Part shown: positions 36,375 to 48,895 of the stretch, piece by piece
Layout of the letters: each line of letters opens with the position of its first letter
Numbering within the stretch: the stretch's first letter is position 1
DNA from: Inia geoffrensis
Taxonomy: Eukaryota > Chordata > Mammalia > Artiodactyla > Iniidae
Assembly: GCA_036417435.1 (NCBI GenBank)
Contig: CM070900.1
Location: 115,917,315-115,981,314 of the forward strand
DNA: 64,000 nucleotides
Direction of reading: 5' to 3'
The notes under the pieces: generated by a model
What the model saw: the letters and a program-made list of their open reading frames with translations, nothing else
Database searches by the model: none
Told to the model about the DNA's origin: nothing
Translations under genes and position numbers: made by a program

Positions 36375-36560
36375 GAATTTTAAATGCATGATGCTTATTG
36401 ATCCTCCTAATCACCGTGTGAAACTGGAGTATGGGAGATTATCATCTCTGTGCTATAGAAGAGGAATTTAGGTGGTAGCAGATTCACCCAGCAAACAACA
36501 GAAAAGCAGGTCTCAAAGCCAGGGGCAGCTGAATATGAGTCTACTATCTTTTCCCCTGCA
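36375..36560 (-). repeat. MIR SINE, antisense
   Basis: Reversed MIR order: 'gatcctcctaatcaccgtg', 'agaagaggaatttaggtgg', then 'caggtctcaaagccaggg'. Confidence 0.65.
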
Positions 36561-37089
36561 CTTACTTCCTCTTCATCCATCTCCTACCCAGAGGCCTTAC
36601 CCAGGTGGACACTAGGCATGAACTGCAAGAGAGATAATACGTCTGGACAAAGTTAGCATTGATTGCAGATGTTAACAAGCAACCACAAAACATATGAAAT
36701 GAAGAATACTTAAAGTTGCATAAGATTAAACTTATGCTGCTATATTGCAAAATGCATCCCAGAATAACTCTCATATTCTGTACAGGAGTTATTTCAAAAC
36801 CTTCCTAGCTTCCAAAGCCTCTACCACAACATCAGCCAAAATTCAGAGATCCAATGGAAGCCATAAGCCCCCTACCCCCACCCCACTACCCGCTTGTCTG
36901 TACCCACATATGCTTCATTCTTTCCCCAAGATCTCACATAAAATGTTACTGCTCTTCCATCCAGTGTTAATAACATCCCTTGTGGCCTGGATTCATCAAC
37001 TTACACCTACTCAGAGACTATATTCTTTTAATTATACTCAAGTCTATCCAATATTCAAGCAAATAAATGAGTAAACAAATAATCATGGA
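36561..37089. other. Unassigned sequence
   Basis: No clear family. The 109-codon frame at 36745-37074 (plus) shows no domain. The part 36900-37020 may be more L2, continuing into the next entry. Confidence 0.4.
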
Positions 37090-38355
37090 TAAAACTAAAA
37101 TGCTGCTCTGTAAATCTTTTATGCCTTATAAGCTGCTGAATTTCTTTCATGTTCTAGTCATGTCTATAAAAAGGTGTCTGTCTGTCCTTCACTTCCTAAC
37201 CTCTCTATTTTCCAGGCCACTGACTACACTATTCTGTTTTAGTGCGGTTGACCAATAACCACCTAATTGCCAAGTCTGATAGACTTTTATTTTCAGTACT
37301 TTTTTTCTGTCCTTATTTTACCTGATTTTAATGTCACTTCTGACTGTAACTATATTCCCTTTAAAATACATTTCTCTCACTGCTTCCCTAAATGTTCTCT
37401 TTTCTTATACTTTTAATAATTATTATTTAGGTTGCTTCTCCTTTGCTGGTTATTCTTTATTTGTTGGTGTCCTTCAGGGTTCCATCCTCAACTCTGTTCT
37501 CATGTTCTCATCTTCTCTTATGACTTCACTTCCATCTATATGTTGGTGACTTCCAAGTTCCTTCTGTCATCATGCATCACTCTGTTCAACATCACACATA
37601 TCTCACTTTCTCCTGAATACTTCCACTTCTGTGTGACACTGGCATCTCGAGTTCAATATGCTTAAATTAATTTTATGATTCTTCCCAAGCACCCACCTCC
37701 GGTAAACTTCTCCTTGTCCTGTATTTTTATCTTGTTGCATGGCACCACCATCCATCCAGTCTTCCAACCCATATGCTAAGAGTCATTCTTAGCTCTACCA
37801 ACACTTTTATCCCATCCCTAAACCTGTAAGGCTCTTAATTCTTTCCATCCTACTTCTTAAATATCTCTCAAATCCACTGAAGTTTCTTCGGCTCCAAAGC
37901 CACTGCCTTATTTTAGATCTGCATTATTTCCCAAGTGGATTATTTCAGTGGTACTTCCAACCCATTCTCCATACTGCAGTTAACAATCTTTCTAAAACTT
38001 ACCTCTTTTATGCCAAGTTCCTATAAACAAACTTTGAGAGACTTTGTCCCCCTCAAATTACAGTCCATTTTTTAAAAACTGAGTTCACAGGACTTTTGGA
38101 GATTTAGTTGCTGACATACTTCTCCAGCCATTGGTCTGTTGCTCCTTCATTTGGTCAATTCTTGTGCATCCTTAAAATCTTTGCTGAGACATCACTTATT
38201 ACAGGTAGTTTTCCCTCATTCCTCTGTCTTAGGTTAGGGGCCTGTCCTCTGTGCTCCCACACACTTCCATGTTTACATTTAACAGGGTATTTATCGTATA
38301 TTGTATCATCTCTTTATCTCTCTTTACTGTTAGCTCCTTTTGCTTGGTGAACCCA
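37090..38355 (+). repeat. Long L2 LINE copy, sense, including end of ORF2
   Basis: About 1.27 kb of L2. The block at 37465-37545 ('ggtgtccttcagggttccat', 'tctatatgttggtgacttcc') corresponds to the reverse-transcriptase segment that in L2 reads GVPQG...YADDSQ. Later blocks are 'catctcgagttcaatatgct', 'cttagctctaccaacac', 'gtggattatttcagtgg', 'caatctttctaaaacttacc', and 'ctttgctgagacatcactta'. All frames are broken. It is longer than most L2 relics. Confidence 0.75.
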
Positions 38356-38394
38356 GAATGTGCCATGAGATAAAAATTTGTGAGTTGCCTGAAT

Positions 38395-38525
38395 ATAATG
38401 TATATTTAGTGGGGGCATACTGCCTGACAAGCACTACTCTAGGTATTGAGCATACAACTGTGAAAAATACAAAATCCCTGCCCTCAGAGAGCTTATATTC
38501 CAGTAGGGATAATAAATAAATAAAC
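38395..38525 (-). repeat. L2 LINE 3' end, antisense
   Basis: Reversed L2: 'gcctgacaagcactactcta', 'tccctgccctcagagagctt', 'aataaataaataaacttg'. It lies head to head with the sense L2 upstream. Confidence 0.8.
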
Positions 38526-40959
38526 TTGTATTCTAAGTGGTTAAAAAAGTACAGCCATTAAAAAACCTCTATCCAGTTCTTTTTTGTAACAACCAGAAAG
38601 ACAGCTATTCTTCAAATTGCAGATTTTATTTGTAGTACCAAAATTTCTGATTAAGTGTAAAAATTATACTAAGCTGGAAGTTTTATCTATAAACCTCATA
38701 TCAAACTTCAGAATGTCTCCAAATGTGTATGATTTAATGTAAGTATGATGATCATCTGATAAAACTCATAGAAAATACTGTAAACAATTCCAATTACATT
38801 GGCTTAAAACATTTAAAATCAAACTTTGCATATAAAATTTATTTCAGAAATCTCAAACCATAAAGTATGCAAAGAAAATGGGCTATGAATGGATGAGAGT
38901 CTAAAAAAGTGTCTAATTTCTAATTCCAGCTGCAAGGAAAAGAATGTCAACTATGTTAGACTGTGGCTGTGTCTGCATCCACAAACTGATTTTAAAAATG
39001 ATTGAATTCATTTAAATGGCCAGTTATTTTGACAAAACCAACAACCCAAAGGGCCAAATCTAGTCAATACCTGGTTGTTTGCATTCAGCCTACTTGCCCC
39101 CTCAGTTTGGTTCTTATGTGTAGATAGTCTGTGTATCAAGAATTCAGGGTGGGCCACTAATGTCATTTTGTGAAAACAGCACGCTGCCAAATAAGTGTTT
39201 TCTGGCCATTTGGCCTCGGCCACCCACGTGTCTGAGAATGCGGTACACTGGGCTCAGTACCTTAGGACCTCATATTTTTTCTCATCTTCTGAAGGTGTGG
39301 GAAGAAATAGTTTGATTGGAAAATAGTCAACCTGGTGGTTATGGAAACATAGTTACCATAGAAGCTTGTTATCAATCCAAGGATCAACCAGCAAGGGCTG
39401 CTACCTAAGGACCCAGCAATTTGTACTTTTTTTAATTAACCTGACCAGTCCATTAGATAGAAACGTTTACTCAAAAGCATAGACTTGCATAAAAAATTTT
39501 TTTTTTAAGTGAAGCGACTTTGCTTTTGAATTACATTTGTTTCTGTAACACTTCCCCAGCTTTAGTTTCTGTCAAATAAAAGGCCAACTAGTATTTTTCT
39601 AAATACAAACACCAACAAATATGCTTATTGCGATTACTATAGCCGCCTTTTTACTATTGTTAGGAGATATTGAAGGCCTAATTGCTTGTATTTCTTGTAA
39701 TGCTGATTAAAAACAAAAATGAATACATACAATTCAATGAGGGCTGTGAGAAAAACAATGTACGGCTAAACGTGTAGTCTTATGGTCCCACTGACCCCCA
39801 GCCGGGGTTATTACAATATTGATGAATAAAAGTACAAAACGTGTACTGAAGATACAATATACTACTATTTTAGTTTACTTTCACAATGTCTGTTCCTTAC
39901 ACCTAATCAGTACCTCTTATTGCTCAACCGTGTCCAAAAGTAAAAATTTATGGTTGGAACCTAATACATATTTGATCCTATCCTACCAGGCAGGTCAAAA
40001 GTCTTTTTGGTGAAACAGGTATGAAATAGATGTGGCATTATCATTACAAATTTAAGTTGCCCTGACTAGTCATTCCGTGTGGTTTAGAGATAGAAATAGT
40101 GTAGACCGCAGAACTAGAAGAGGAGGTGCTAATTCATTTGCTCGTTCTTAGACATTTACATTGGGAAGAAATGACTGGAAAAACAATCATTTATTATTCT
40201 TTAGGACACCTGAGTCAGCGAAATCACCTGCACATGGTTGAGAGAGGGGTCCCTCATAGTGCAGATTTTGTGTTTGATTTTACAGAGAACTGAAAAGCCA
40301 GTAGCAGTGGATGGCATTTATATTTAGTAAGAGTGCAATATACTCGTTTGAAGTTGGGAGATGAGTATTTATTGAAACAGCTGGCAAATCAGCAAGAAAA
40401 TGCTGATTTTGGAAAAACTATTCTTCTTCTGTGGAATCAGACCTACTGTATTTAGCAACACTATTATAATTGAACACAAAAACTGCATTAAAATACCATT
40501 AAGAAGGAGACAGAAATCCAGAAAAATAAGAGAATTCTAAGTTAAAAGCTGTCACAGCAGTCCTGAGTCAGCTCTTTTAAGAATAAATGCACAAATGCAC
40601 AAATGATCTTTCAAGTATGACACCAGATGAACCCACTGGACTCTATTTCCCCATCACTTGTAGCCACTGTCAAATGCAACCAGCACATTTTTCCAGGCTG
40701 ACCTACCTACCCATAGCTCATCTATCTCTAAACTAAGGAGCACCGATTCCATCCTTTCATGGAATTAAAACACCAGGAAATTGGATGAAATTTAATTTCA
40801 GCCTGACACAAATACAGCTTAACCTTTCCCTGAAAATAATCTATGTATTAGTAAAGGACATTCTGTAACTCCAACCAATCCTCATGCCACCACTTAGAAA
40901 CACAGACTGTACTTTTGTACAGACATAAGGAAACCAAAGGATCACTAGGTCAATTTTTT
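38526..40959. other. Unassigned sequence; 39480-39770 is a candidate conserved block
   Basis: No repeat was recognised over 2.4 kb. In 39480-39770 there is no repeat and several TAAT/ATTA cores ('ggcctaattgcttg', 'gctgattaaaaac'). Conservation is only an inference. Nothing else stands out. Confidence 0.35.
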
Positions 40960-41095
40960 TTCTAAGGAGAATACTGGGGACTGCTTAATTTATGTAACTT
41001 ACTGAAGGTCACAAAATTGGCTTGTGGCTAAAACCAAATCTTATGACTTTCAATCCAGAGTCCTTTCAACCACACTCTTTGCCCTCTCTAGTTTG
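40960..41095 (-). repeat. MIR SINE fragment, antisense
   Basis: Reversed MIR: 'aacttactgaaggtcacaaa', 'ggctaaaaccaaatcttatg', 'gagtcctttcaaccaca'. Confidence 0.65.
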
Positions 41096-41460
41096 TCAGT
41101 GATGGTTGTTGCTATGTTTAAAATAAAGATAGACTTTGTCCCAACCCTGGCCCTTGAAGGCAACTAGGAGGAAGGACAGGAGTGGGTATAAACAGTAGGA
41201 CATTTTGTGAAGCACTTAACTGTTACTGTTTTCTCCTCCTGCATTTAATAGTGACAGCAGTCAAGTAGGGTTCGTCTACCTCCCTGCACAGGCCAGGAAA
41301 GTCCTGTGGCATGCCACTGAGCAGTTTCCAGAGCAACAGGCCATTTCTGTGCCTTCTGCTACTCTGGAAAAATCAGGAAAATATAGGCCATGCAGAAGTG
41401 CAAGATGCAGATGCCTGAGAGTTCTCCTGGTGTAGCTCAGCTCTGAACCAGGCCCATCTT

Positions 41461-41847
41461 TTTTCTTCTTTTTAGTATTTATTTATTTTATTTTTCCTTA
41501 TTTTTTTTTTTTTTGGCTGTGTCGGGTCTTAGTTGCGGCACATGGGATCTTTGTTGAGGCACACGGCATCTTTTTGTTATGGAGCGTGGTCTCTTCGGGT
41601 TTCTCTCTAGTTGCGGTGTGCAGGCTTCTCTCTATTTGTGGCATGCGGGGTTTCTTTGTCTGGTTGTGGCACGTGGACTCCAGGGCACGAGGGCTCTCTC
41701 GTTGAGGTGCGCAAGCTCAGTAGTTGTGGCGCGCGAGCTCAGTAGTTGCCCTGAGGCATGTGGGCTCTTAGTTCCCTGACCAGGGTTCAAACCCACATCC
41801 CCTGCATTGGAAGGCGATTCTTTACCACTGGACCACCAGGGAAGTCC
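41461..41847 (-). mobile_element. CHR/Bov-type tRNA-derived SINE, antisense (long form)
   Basis: 387-bp antisense copy of the longer, older relative: ends 'ccaccagggaagtcc', with the head preceded by 'gaccagggttcaaaccc' (B-box block) and a body of repeated 'gttgcggcacatggg' type units. Target duplication: 'aaccaggcccatctt' at 41446-41460 and 'aaccagctccatttt' at 41848-41862 (three differences). Frames inside are SINE-derived. Confidence 0.88.
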
Positions 41848-41862
41848 AACCAGCTCCATTTT

Positions 41863-44800
41863 AACGTCAGAAGTCCATCTGACTATTCCTCAGAAATGTG
41901 CTAATGGTTTTTCTGCTAAAAAAAAAAAGTTAGAAACTCTCTGGAGATCCAATTGAATTTCACCTTTATGTATACAGTCTAATTAAGATAAATCTCATTC
42001 TGACTTGTATAAAGTATACCTGGATCTAGCTTTTGATAACTCTCTGTGGAATATCGACTGCTTAGGGGAGCATTGGCCTCCCAGGATGCAGCACTGGAAG
42101 TCCATGTGGCTTGGCAATACCAATCTCTACTTAGATCCTAATCTCTGTTAGAACTTAGGAGACTGTACACGTGGTGCCAGTGGGTTCCAGGAGGCTACTT
42201 TTTTGTGTCTGGCCTTATTCCTCAAAAGTGTAATCCTGCCGCTTCCCACACCCTCAAGACTAGAGATGGGTTTATCTAGAACATAGATCCCTAGCCCTCA
42301 CAAAATCCAATCATTTTTCACCTTTAGAGAGACTAGAATTTACTGATTAAGATTCCTACATGACTCTGGGAAGTTTAGCAGGTAAGAAACAGAAAATTTG
42401 AGAACTTACTCCTGAGTTGAGAGCTCAGTGAATGTTCTTGTGGTTGAAATTTTAAACCTAACTTAAACTTGTGAATATTCAAGTTCATACCTTCTTGACA
42501 AAGCATGACCTCCCTTTCTTCATGGAGAAAAATTCTAAAAACTTCAAAAGTTACTTTTTAAGTCATTTAAATTACAAATGAATTCAAAACATAAGGATGA
42601 AATGTCTCTGAAATTGCACATAGCCACTAATACTAGAAGGAAGAAGATGGAAACAACTTCTTTTAGACTTCATCAAACCATAAATATCCAATATTCTTTT
42701 GGAAAATTTGGAGTGTGGTGTGCATAAATTCTTACGGTTCCTTATGTTTTTTAATATAAAGTAGAATTGAGGAGAACTTTGTATTGAATGTTTGCAGTAA
42801 AAACCTCAAATTTCCTCTAGAGAGGTGTTTTCATTTCCTTTCCTATTCTGCTTTATGCTAATATATTTTTATTCTGCTAACCATATGTATTATTAAGAGA
42901 ACCATTAATAAATCTTTGTAAGAAACATGGCTTTGGTCTTACCAAATTCTGGGGCTGAGTCTGTGGTTTTTACCGTGGATTGCCTACAACCTTTGTTGGG
43001 TCAAGTTTGGTTAGAAGTCTAAACAATCCTGAACCATTACTACATTATTTTTTTAATAGTCCCAAAACAGTGATATTGAACATTTCTATACTTGGATTTC
43101 AGGCACATTGATTTACCTGACAGGCTCGGTATAATCTTCCAATCTATCTTTTAGTAAGTTTTGTCTACCTTTACTTAATGGCATTTATTTTGGCATTTCA
43201 TTTTTCTTCTAGCAGTTTCTTTATGGATTTTTTGAAGGAATGTTTTTAGCGAACACTTGGCATTGAATGTAATGTTACTTTTATAATTTTGTTGAGAAAC
43301 AACATTAATTGAGTGCTTATTCCACGCACAAATATGCAAAAGCTTTATATCTGTTGAGCTTTTGCATTTGGGAACTTTTCGCGCAGAATTCTAAGCCCAA
43401 TAATAGCTTCTTTCCAAAGGCAAATGTTCTATACCTTTTGTTGCCCTTTCCCATTCCTCCCCCATGCTGCCACCTGGCCATACTCCACAAAATTTCCTCC
43501 AAGTATTTTGAGTAACTACATATTGCAGTTAAAAACAATATGGGAGTCCAGGGGAAGATGCTTCTATGAGAAGCAGTGCTGTACTTCACCTGCTTATAAG
43601 TGCAGAAGCTGTTATAGGTACAGACACCAGGACATCTTTATTGATCCATATACCAGCCTGCTCTGCTCCACTTGTATATGAGAGGATCATGAGACCAGTT
43701 CTTTAAACTGTAAGATCTTAAACTCCTAAGATCAATATCTGTACAATATAAAGCTTGAAGGTTAAAGAAAGATCTACATATACTATATATACATGCATAC
43801 AGTGATTACTTGCATGAAATGAAATGATTTACTAGACAGCTTTGGGATGGGAGTGTAAGAAAGCCTGATTTCTATGCTTCTTTGGGATAAAATGAATATG
43901 GAAAAGTAGGTTGAGCATGGAAATGTTGATGCTAAAACTTCACTGTACCTTACTGATGCAGTTTCAGTCTACACTGGGTCAAGCACATCTGGACTGCCCA
44001 ATAGCCCAACAAACCCATGAATAGGGCAATGAGGAAACAAATATATAAATAAACTAACTAACAAATACATACATATATACAGACATTTTGGCTAAAAAAA
44101 ATTGGTGTTGAAAAAAGGAGCATTCACATTGTGCTAGAATATAACCATGCTCCTGGTTTCAACCAGGCTGGTTCCTTCACTGCTCTCTGGGTGGGGAGGG
44201 AGGCAGTCCTAGGTCCACTGTGTCAGTTCAAGTCTTTCAAGAAACAAGGGCTGACAAGCTGGAATAAGTCTGTGGAGTTTGAAGAGAGAGGGAGCAGAAG
44301 AGGGCAAGACTTGCATTTGGGTACAATGCACATCTGACATTCGTGAAAGGAGAATGGAAAGAAAGGCGAGCTGGATAGGAAACAGGTTAGATTCACTGCA
44401 GTTCTGAGATATGTTCAGCCAGGCCAATGAGGAGTCCCCTAACAAAGGCTTCTCACTAGAGCCCAACACTGGGCATGAATGACCAGGCTCAAGTATACGC
44501 ACTTGCTTAGTCATGGGTTGGGGGAAGCATGGACTCAGCATTAACAACACGGTGGATCTAGAGGTGCTACAGCTGGAGGTTGTCAGCTAGCTACACCCGC
44601 AGCATGTTCTCTTGGGGAGAGCTTAGTGGCATGTGTTCATGCCCATATATCCTTGAATATTGATAAAGTGTGAGTCTTTGCTGGGGCCTAAAATTCACCA
44701 AAGTGTCTTAAAATGAATCTTCCATTGGAACACTTGTTGCTAGATTCATCCCCCTTCTCTGTGCAAACATCTTTGAGATTAGTCCTTCCAAACTTACATT

Positions 44801-45159
44801 ACTCTTCTAATTCTTAAAATTTCCTTTGTTTTAATTTTGAATACTCTAAGTCTCTTTTAAGAAAACAAAATAAATAACAATAATAAAATATGTTCCTTTG
44901 TAACATCCTCCCCACAATAATGCTATTCCAGAGTTTCAATTCTTTATACTGTATATCTTTTTGAGGAAACATATCTCTAAGTCCCATCTCCTGTTGCCTT
45001 TTCTCTTATGTTGGTATTGCAATTAAGAGCTATGTAACTTTTGTTTGGGGGGAAGATACTATGACCTCTGGAAAAAACTGGAGTTAATTCCAAACATAAT
45101 AATGACTTTGGGAAGGAATTTTCGACTTTCTATTTGCTTCCCATATGTTATTAGTTAAG
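41863..45159. other. Unassigned sequence
   Basis: About 3.3 kb with no assigned repeat. The GC-richer part 44120-44600 might be an old LTR. The 113-codon frame at 44209-44550 (minus) and the 90-codon frame at 43317-43589 show no motifs and overlap other-strand frames. Confidence 0.35.
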
Positions 45160-45470
45160 GTAATTAATGCTAGTTGCCACAACAGACAAACTTCAAAATC
45201 TTCGTATCTTAACAAAAGTTATCCAGCATAGTTTTGCGGAGCGTCCTTTGTCATTTGGTAACTCAGTGATCCAGGTTTCTTCCATTTTGTCATGTCCCCT
45301 TACCATCATATGACTTACAAATTGGTTGTAGCAGGAAAAGAGTAGGAAGCATACTGGCTCTTAAATGCTCGGAACAAGAAGTGACATATGACTTCCACTC
45401 ACATTCTCATCTGCCTGAACTTACTTCTGTGTCCCCAGCCCAGCTGAAAAGGATGCTGGGAAATATAAAT
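45160..45470 (-). repeat. Old interspersed repeat, family unresolved
   Basis: The stretch 'ttgccacaacagacaaactt' to 'ggatgctgggaaatataa' has the look of a widespread mammalian repeat whose antisense reads 'accacaacagac' to 'ggctgggaaatgtag', but the family (DNA transposon or LTR) could not be settled by eye. Orientation is a guess. Confidence 0.4.
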
Positions 45471-45981
45471 AAGCACAGTGACCTTTGTTGAGCACTATTT
45501 GTTTTTGCATACCTTGCCAACTTTATTCTCACTCCAGCCTGGGGTGACAGTTTCATATATGAAGCAGTCCACATGCATATATTCTCTCCTTTACCAGGAA
45601 AGAAAGGATGAATATTTGTAGAAAGAATGAAAATACTCATCCAAACATCACGTGTTTCTTGATGCCAATATTATTCTTTATGTTTTCAAAGTTTTTGATA
45701 TTTCTCCTTTTTCCCAAATGTCTTATTTGAAGGACATTATTTGAAGAACTAGAATCAAGAGGAACATGCAATAAGAGTAGAAAAAATTAAATGGTTATCT
45801 TTAAAATATATTAATCCACACCTAAAGACATGCAAACAAGTAAATGGATTATCTAAAAATAAATGTTTACATTCTGTCTATTATAAAAATAGAGCATAAT
45901 GTGATCATTTTAGTCTTGTCATTAGAACAAATTTTTTAAAATTGCTTATTTCATAGCAGATGAAAAATCCATTTTACTGAG

Positions 45982-46452
45982 TGTATTAGTTTCCTATTGC
46001 TGCTTTAACAAGTTACTGCAAATATAGTGACTTAAAAAAACACAAATTTATTCTCTTACAGTTAGGAAGGTAAGAAGTCTGAAGTGAGTCTTATGGGGCT
46101 TAAATTAAGATGTTGTCAGGTCTGGTTTCTTCTATGGAAAAAGTCCATATCTTGCCTTTTCCAACTTCTAGAGACCTCCAGCATTCTTTGGCTCATGGTG
46201 TCATCTCACCAATCTGTGTTTCTGCCTTTTTATCACGTTCTCTGTCTTTGAACTGCTTCCCTCCTGTAAGGACCCTTGTGATAATATTAGGCCCACCCGG
46301 TTAATCTAGGATAATCTCCTTATTCTCAACATTCTTAATTTAACCATGTCTGCAAAGTCCTTTTTGCCATGTAAGGTAACATATTCATAGGTTCCAAGGA
46401 TTAGGATGTGGACATCTTGGGGGCCTGGGTGGGGGGATTATTCAGCCTATCA
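45982..46452 (-). mobile_element. MLT1-like (ERVL-MaLR) solo LTR, antisense, with target duplication
   Basis: Antisense LTR of 471 bp with TG...CA ends ('tgtattagtttcc' and 'cagcctatca') and the duplicated target 'tactgag' at 45975-45981 and 46453-46459. Inner blocks 'caaatttattctcttacag', 'ggcccacccggttaatc' and 'gatgtggacatcttggggg' follow the family. The end block on the minus strand reads 'gaataatccccccaccc'. Both ends are fixed by the duplication. Solitary, with no internal gene. Confidence 0.9.
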
Positions 46453-46459
46453 TACTGAG

Positions 46460-46649
46460 TCATCTGTAATCTTCCTTACGTACTTTACATTCTTATCATT
46501 AGCCCATGCTTATCAATCAGCTGGATGATACAATAGATTCATCTCCATGAAACTAAATGACTGATACGGTAGCAAAACCTTCAACATTAGCTAACGATGA
46601 ATTGGTTAATGAGTGCCTACTAAACAGGTGGTATCGATAATGTGAGAAG
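46460..46649. other. Unassigned sequence
   Basis: Short gap between the LTR and the first related segment; nothing recognised. Confidence 0.4.
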
Positions 46650-46815
46650 AGTTGAGCAAATGTTTATAGAGGTCAAGGAACCTTTCGGGAACAAAGAGAT
46701 CAAAACCTCTACCACTTCCCTACTGGGGCTAAAAGTTCTATTTCCATTGATAGATTCTGGCAGCTAGACCACGGAGGTCCACAGGTAGGATAGATTCCCC
46801 AGTGGAACCATATTC
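46650..46815 (+). repeat. Dispersed direct repeat, copy 1
   Basis: This segment shares a colinear pattern with 48712-48895, 2.07 kb away: 'tatagaggtcaaggaaccttt', then '(t/c)gggaacaa' and '(g/a)atcaa(a/g)acct' and further on 'ccacagg' / 'tcacagg' and 'gattccc'. The family is unknown; an old LTR-retroelement internal fragment is one reading. Confidence 0.65.
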
Positions 46816-47052
46816 TCAGTGGCAACATATTAGGGGCAATAAAAATCTTACCTCATAGAGAGGGACTGAATTTTTAATTTAAATCACAGATATCTCCAGC
46901 CATGATGACAGATAAACTCAATAAGGTAAGACTATCTTTATAGACCTGATTCTTTCCTGGATATTAATCTGATTTTTCCAAACCTGAACCTGGTTTTTCC
47001 TTTTAAGTGTCAGATACTCTGATATATTCTATGACCTAATTGTTACCTTGTA

Positions 47053-47485
47053 GTGGTGTTGCTGTAGAACTACTCTGAAATCTTTTAACCAATGTAATGG
47101 AATTATAATGGTCTTATGATGGGCTCCCCAGAATTTCTTTTTACTGTCGTAATGCTGTCATAATGGCATTGTAAGGGGTCTTCCATAAACATATACTGAA
47201 ATCATTTGCCACCATCATGATACTGAAATGAGTCCCCATAGAGTTTATTTGAAATTGTTTTGCTCTTCCAATGGCATTATTAATGCAGTCTTCACAGACT
47301 TAACAGGGAAATTGTTTGACCATCATAATGTGTTCTTCATAGACTTAGAATACAATTGCTTACCAGTGTAATGTGGTTTCCATTAACTTGCACTAAAATC
47401 ATTTTCTACTGTAATGACATTATAGTAGGGTATCCATGAACTTGGACTACCCAAGTTTGGTTCTCTTGATGGCATCATAGCAACA
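47053..47485 (+). repeat. Degenerate tandem repeat, about 8 units of 43-66 bp
   Basis: Units begin near 47053, 47111, 47177, 47232, 47288, 47332, 47375 and 47430. Each runs roughly 'gtcttccatagactta', then 'tgaaattgtttaccatca', then 'taatggcattat', with deletions in some units. Positions such as 'cttcacagactta', 'cttcatagactta' and 'tttccattaactt' in successive units line up. It is old (heavily diverged), not a known simple repeat, and no family was recognised. It lies between the two related segments at 46650 and 48712. Confidence 0.7.
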
Positions 47486-48711
47486 TTGCTACTAAGACAG
47501 TTAAAGTAATATTGATGCTCTGTTGTATCATAAACAAAGACTGTAAGTAATGCACATCTACTTTTCACACTTAAGTATCTTGGTTTTTCCTTTAAAAGTA
47601 ATGTCCTGACCACAGTATACTTTATAAAACAAGAACAATCACTTCTCAAATAACCAGATGAAAGAACCCTAGATTCTTAGGTCAGGAGATCTCATCTTAT
47701 GCACTTTCTATATAAATTCGAGTGTTTTTTTCATTAACTTGACTGTTTTTTCTTTTCCTTTTTTTTTTTTAAAGTGTGATGTGTCATTTCCTCTTGATCC
47801 TTCAAAAATATTATTTTTTATAAATCCTCTTTTATGAGATTGCAATGAAGTACAACCATTGCCGTCTAGTCCTTAGTATGAGCATGCTAAAGTGTATGAT
47901 GTTTATAACCCTTGGTCCCTTTTATTTACAAGAGAGCACAAACATAGAAAACTTAACTAGCAATAAATGGATACAGTATAAAGACAGATTAAAGGCATGT
48001 AATAAATAGAGGGGATTAAATATTTACTGGATGCACAGACCCAGTGTTACATTATTCAGATATGCAGGCAGAATAAAAGGTGTGATGTTGGGCGAGTTTT
48101 ATGTTTGTATAGGGTACAATTAGGTTACCAGAATGCAACTTCACAAACAGCTTTTTGGGACCCATGATTTGTCATGATATTGTCATGATATCATTTGTCA
48201 TCATAACAGATGATTTGTCAGCCTGGAAAATTTTAATCAGCCCTTCTCTGAATTAGCAATAGCATAGTGAAGATACACATGGTTTCAGGAAGCACAACGT
48301 GTTGTGCTTGTATTATTATGGATTTGATTTCTATTGTCATTAAAATCCTACTGTGTTCTCAGTCTCATTTCCTTTAGGCACACCCATGAGTTCTCATAGC
48401 AGAGAGAAAGCCTATGTAATTAGATATGAAATATATGGGGACCACTGCACATGATTTAGATAGAACTTCAGTTATTTTTAGAAAAAGCAAATGGCTGTTT
48501 TATAAAAGCCACCAGCCATGTCTTTGTCTTGGTGTAAAGAGAAAATTGCCTTGGAGGAGTTCTTTTTTGGCTCTAAAATGTCTCTCTAAGGTCAACTCTT
48601 CAATTATAAGGCATGTATGTATTATTGTCTTGTAAAAAAGGGGGATAACAAGATGTCCATTTTTGGTAAGAAATGTCTCTCTGATATGCACTTAACAGGT
48701 AATGATAATCA
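47486..48711. other. Unassigned sequence between the related segments
   Basis: No family was recognised. Local short repeats of 'ttgtcatgatat' lie at 48168-48215. It could belong to the same unknown element as its flanks. Confidence 0.4.
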
Positions 48712-48895
48712 CTGAAGAGGAGGTGAAAAAAATTGTATAGAGGTCAAGGAACCTTTTGGGAACAAGGGAATCAAGACCTAAACCACTTTCCTTTTGAAGT
48801 TCAATCCTAGCCCATCATCTTTGTTGATTAAGATGGTCAGCCAACAGAAGTTCACAGGAGTAAGAGATTCCCTAGGAGCATCTCAGTGGGGTTAT
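48712..48895 (+). repeat. Dispersed direct repeat, copy 2
   Basis: Second copy of the segment at 46650: 'tatagaggtcaaggaacct', 'ttttgggaacaaggg', 'aatcaagacctaaaccactt', then 'ttcacaggagtaagagattc'. Similarity upstream ('taacaggtaatgataat' against 'aaacaggtggtatcgataat') extends it to about 48695. Same orientation as copy 1. Confidence 0.65.

Noticed and set aside
44120..44600. Candidate exon cluster in GC-richer sequence
   Set aside because: Frames on both strands overlap, no GT/AG-bounded frame with conserved motif was found; an old LTR is more likely, but it was not recognised.
47053..47485. CRISPR-like array
   Set aside because: Units differ strongly and have no unique spacers; the genome is mammalian.
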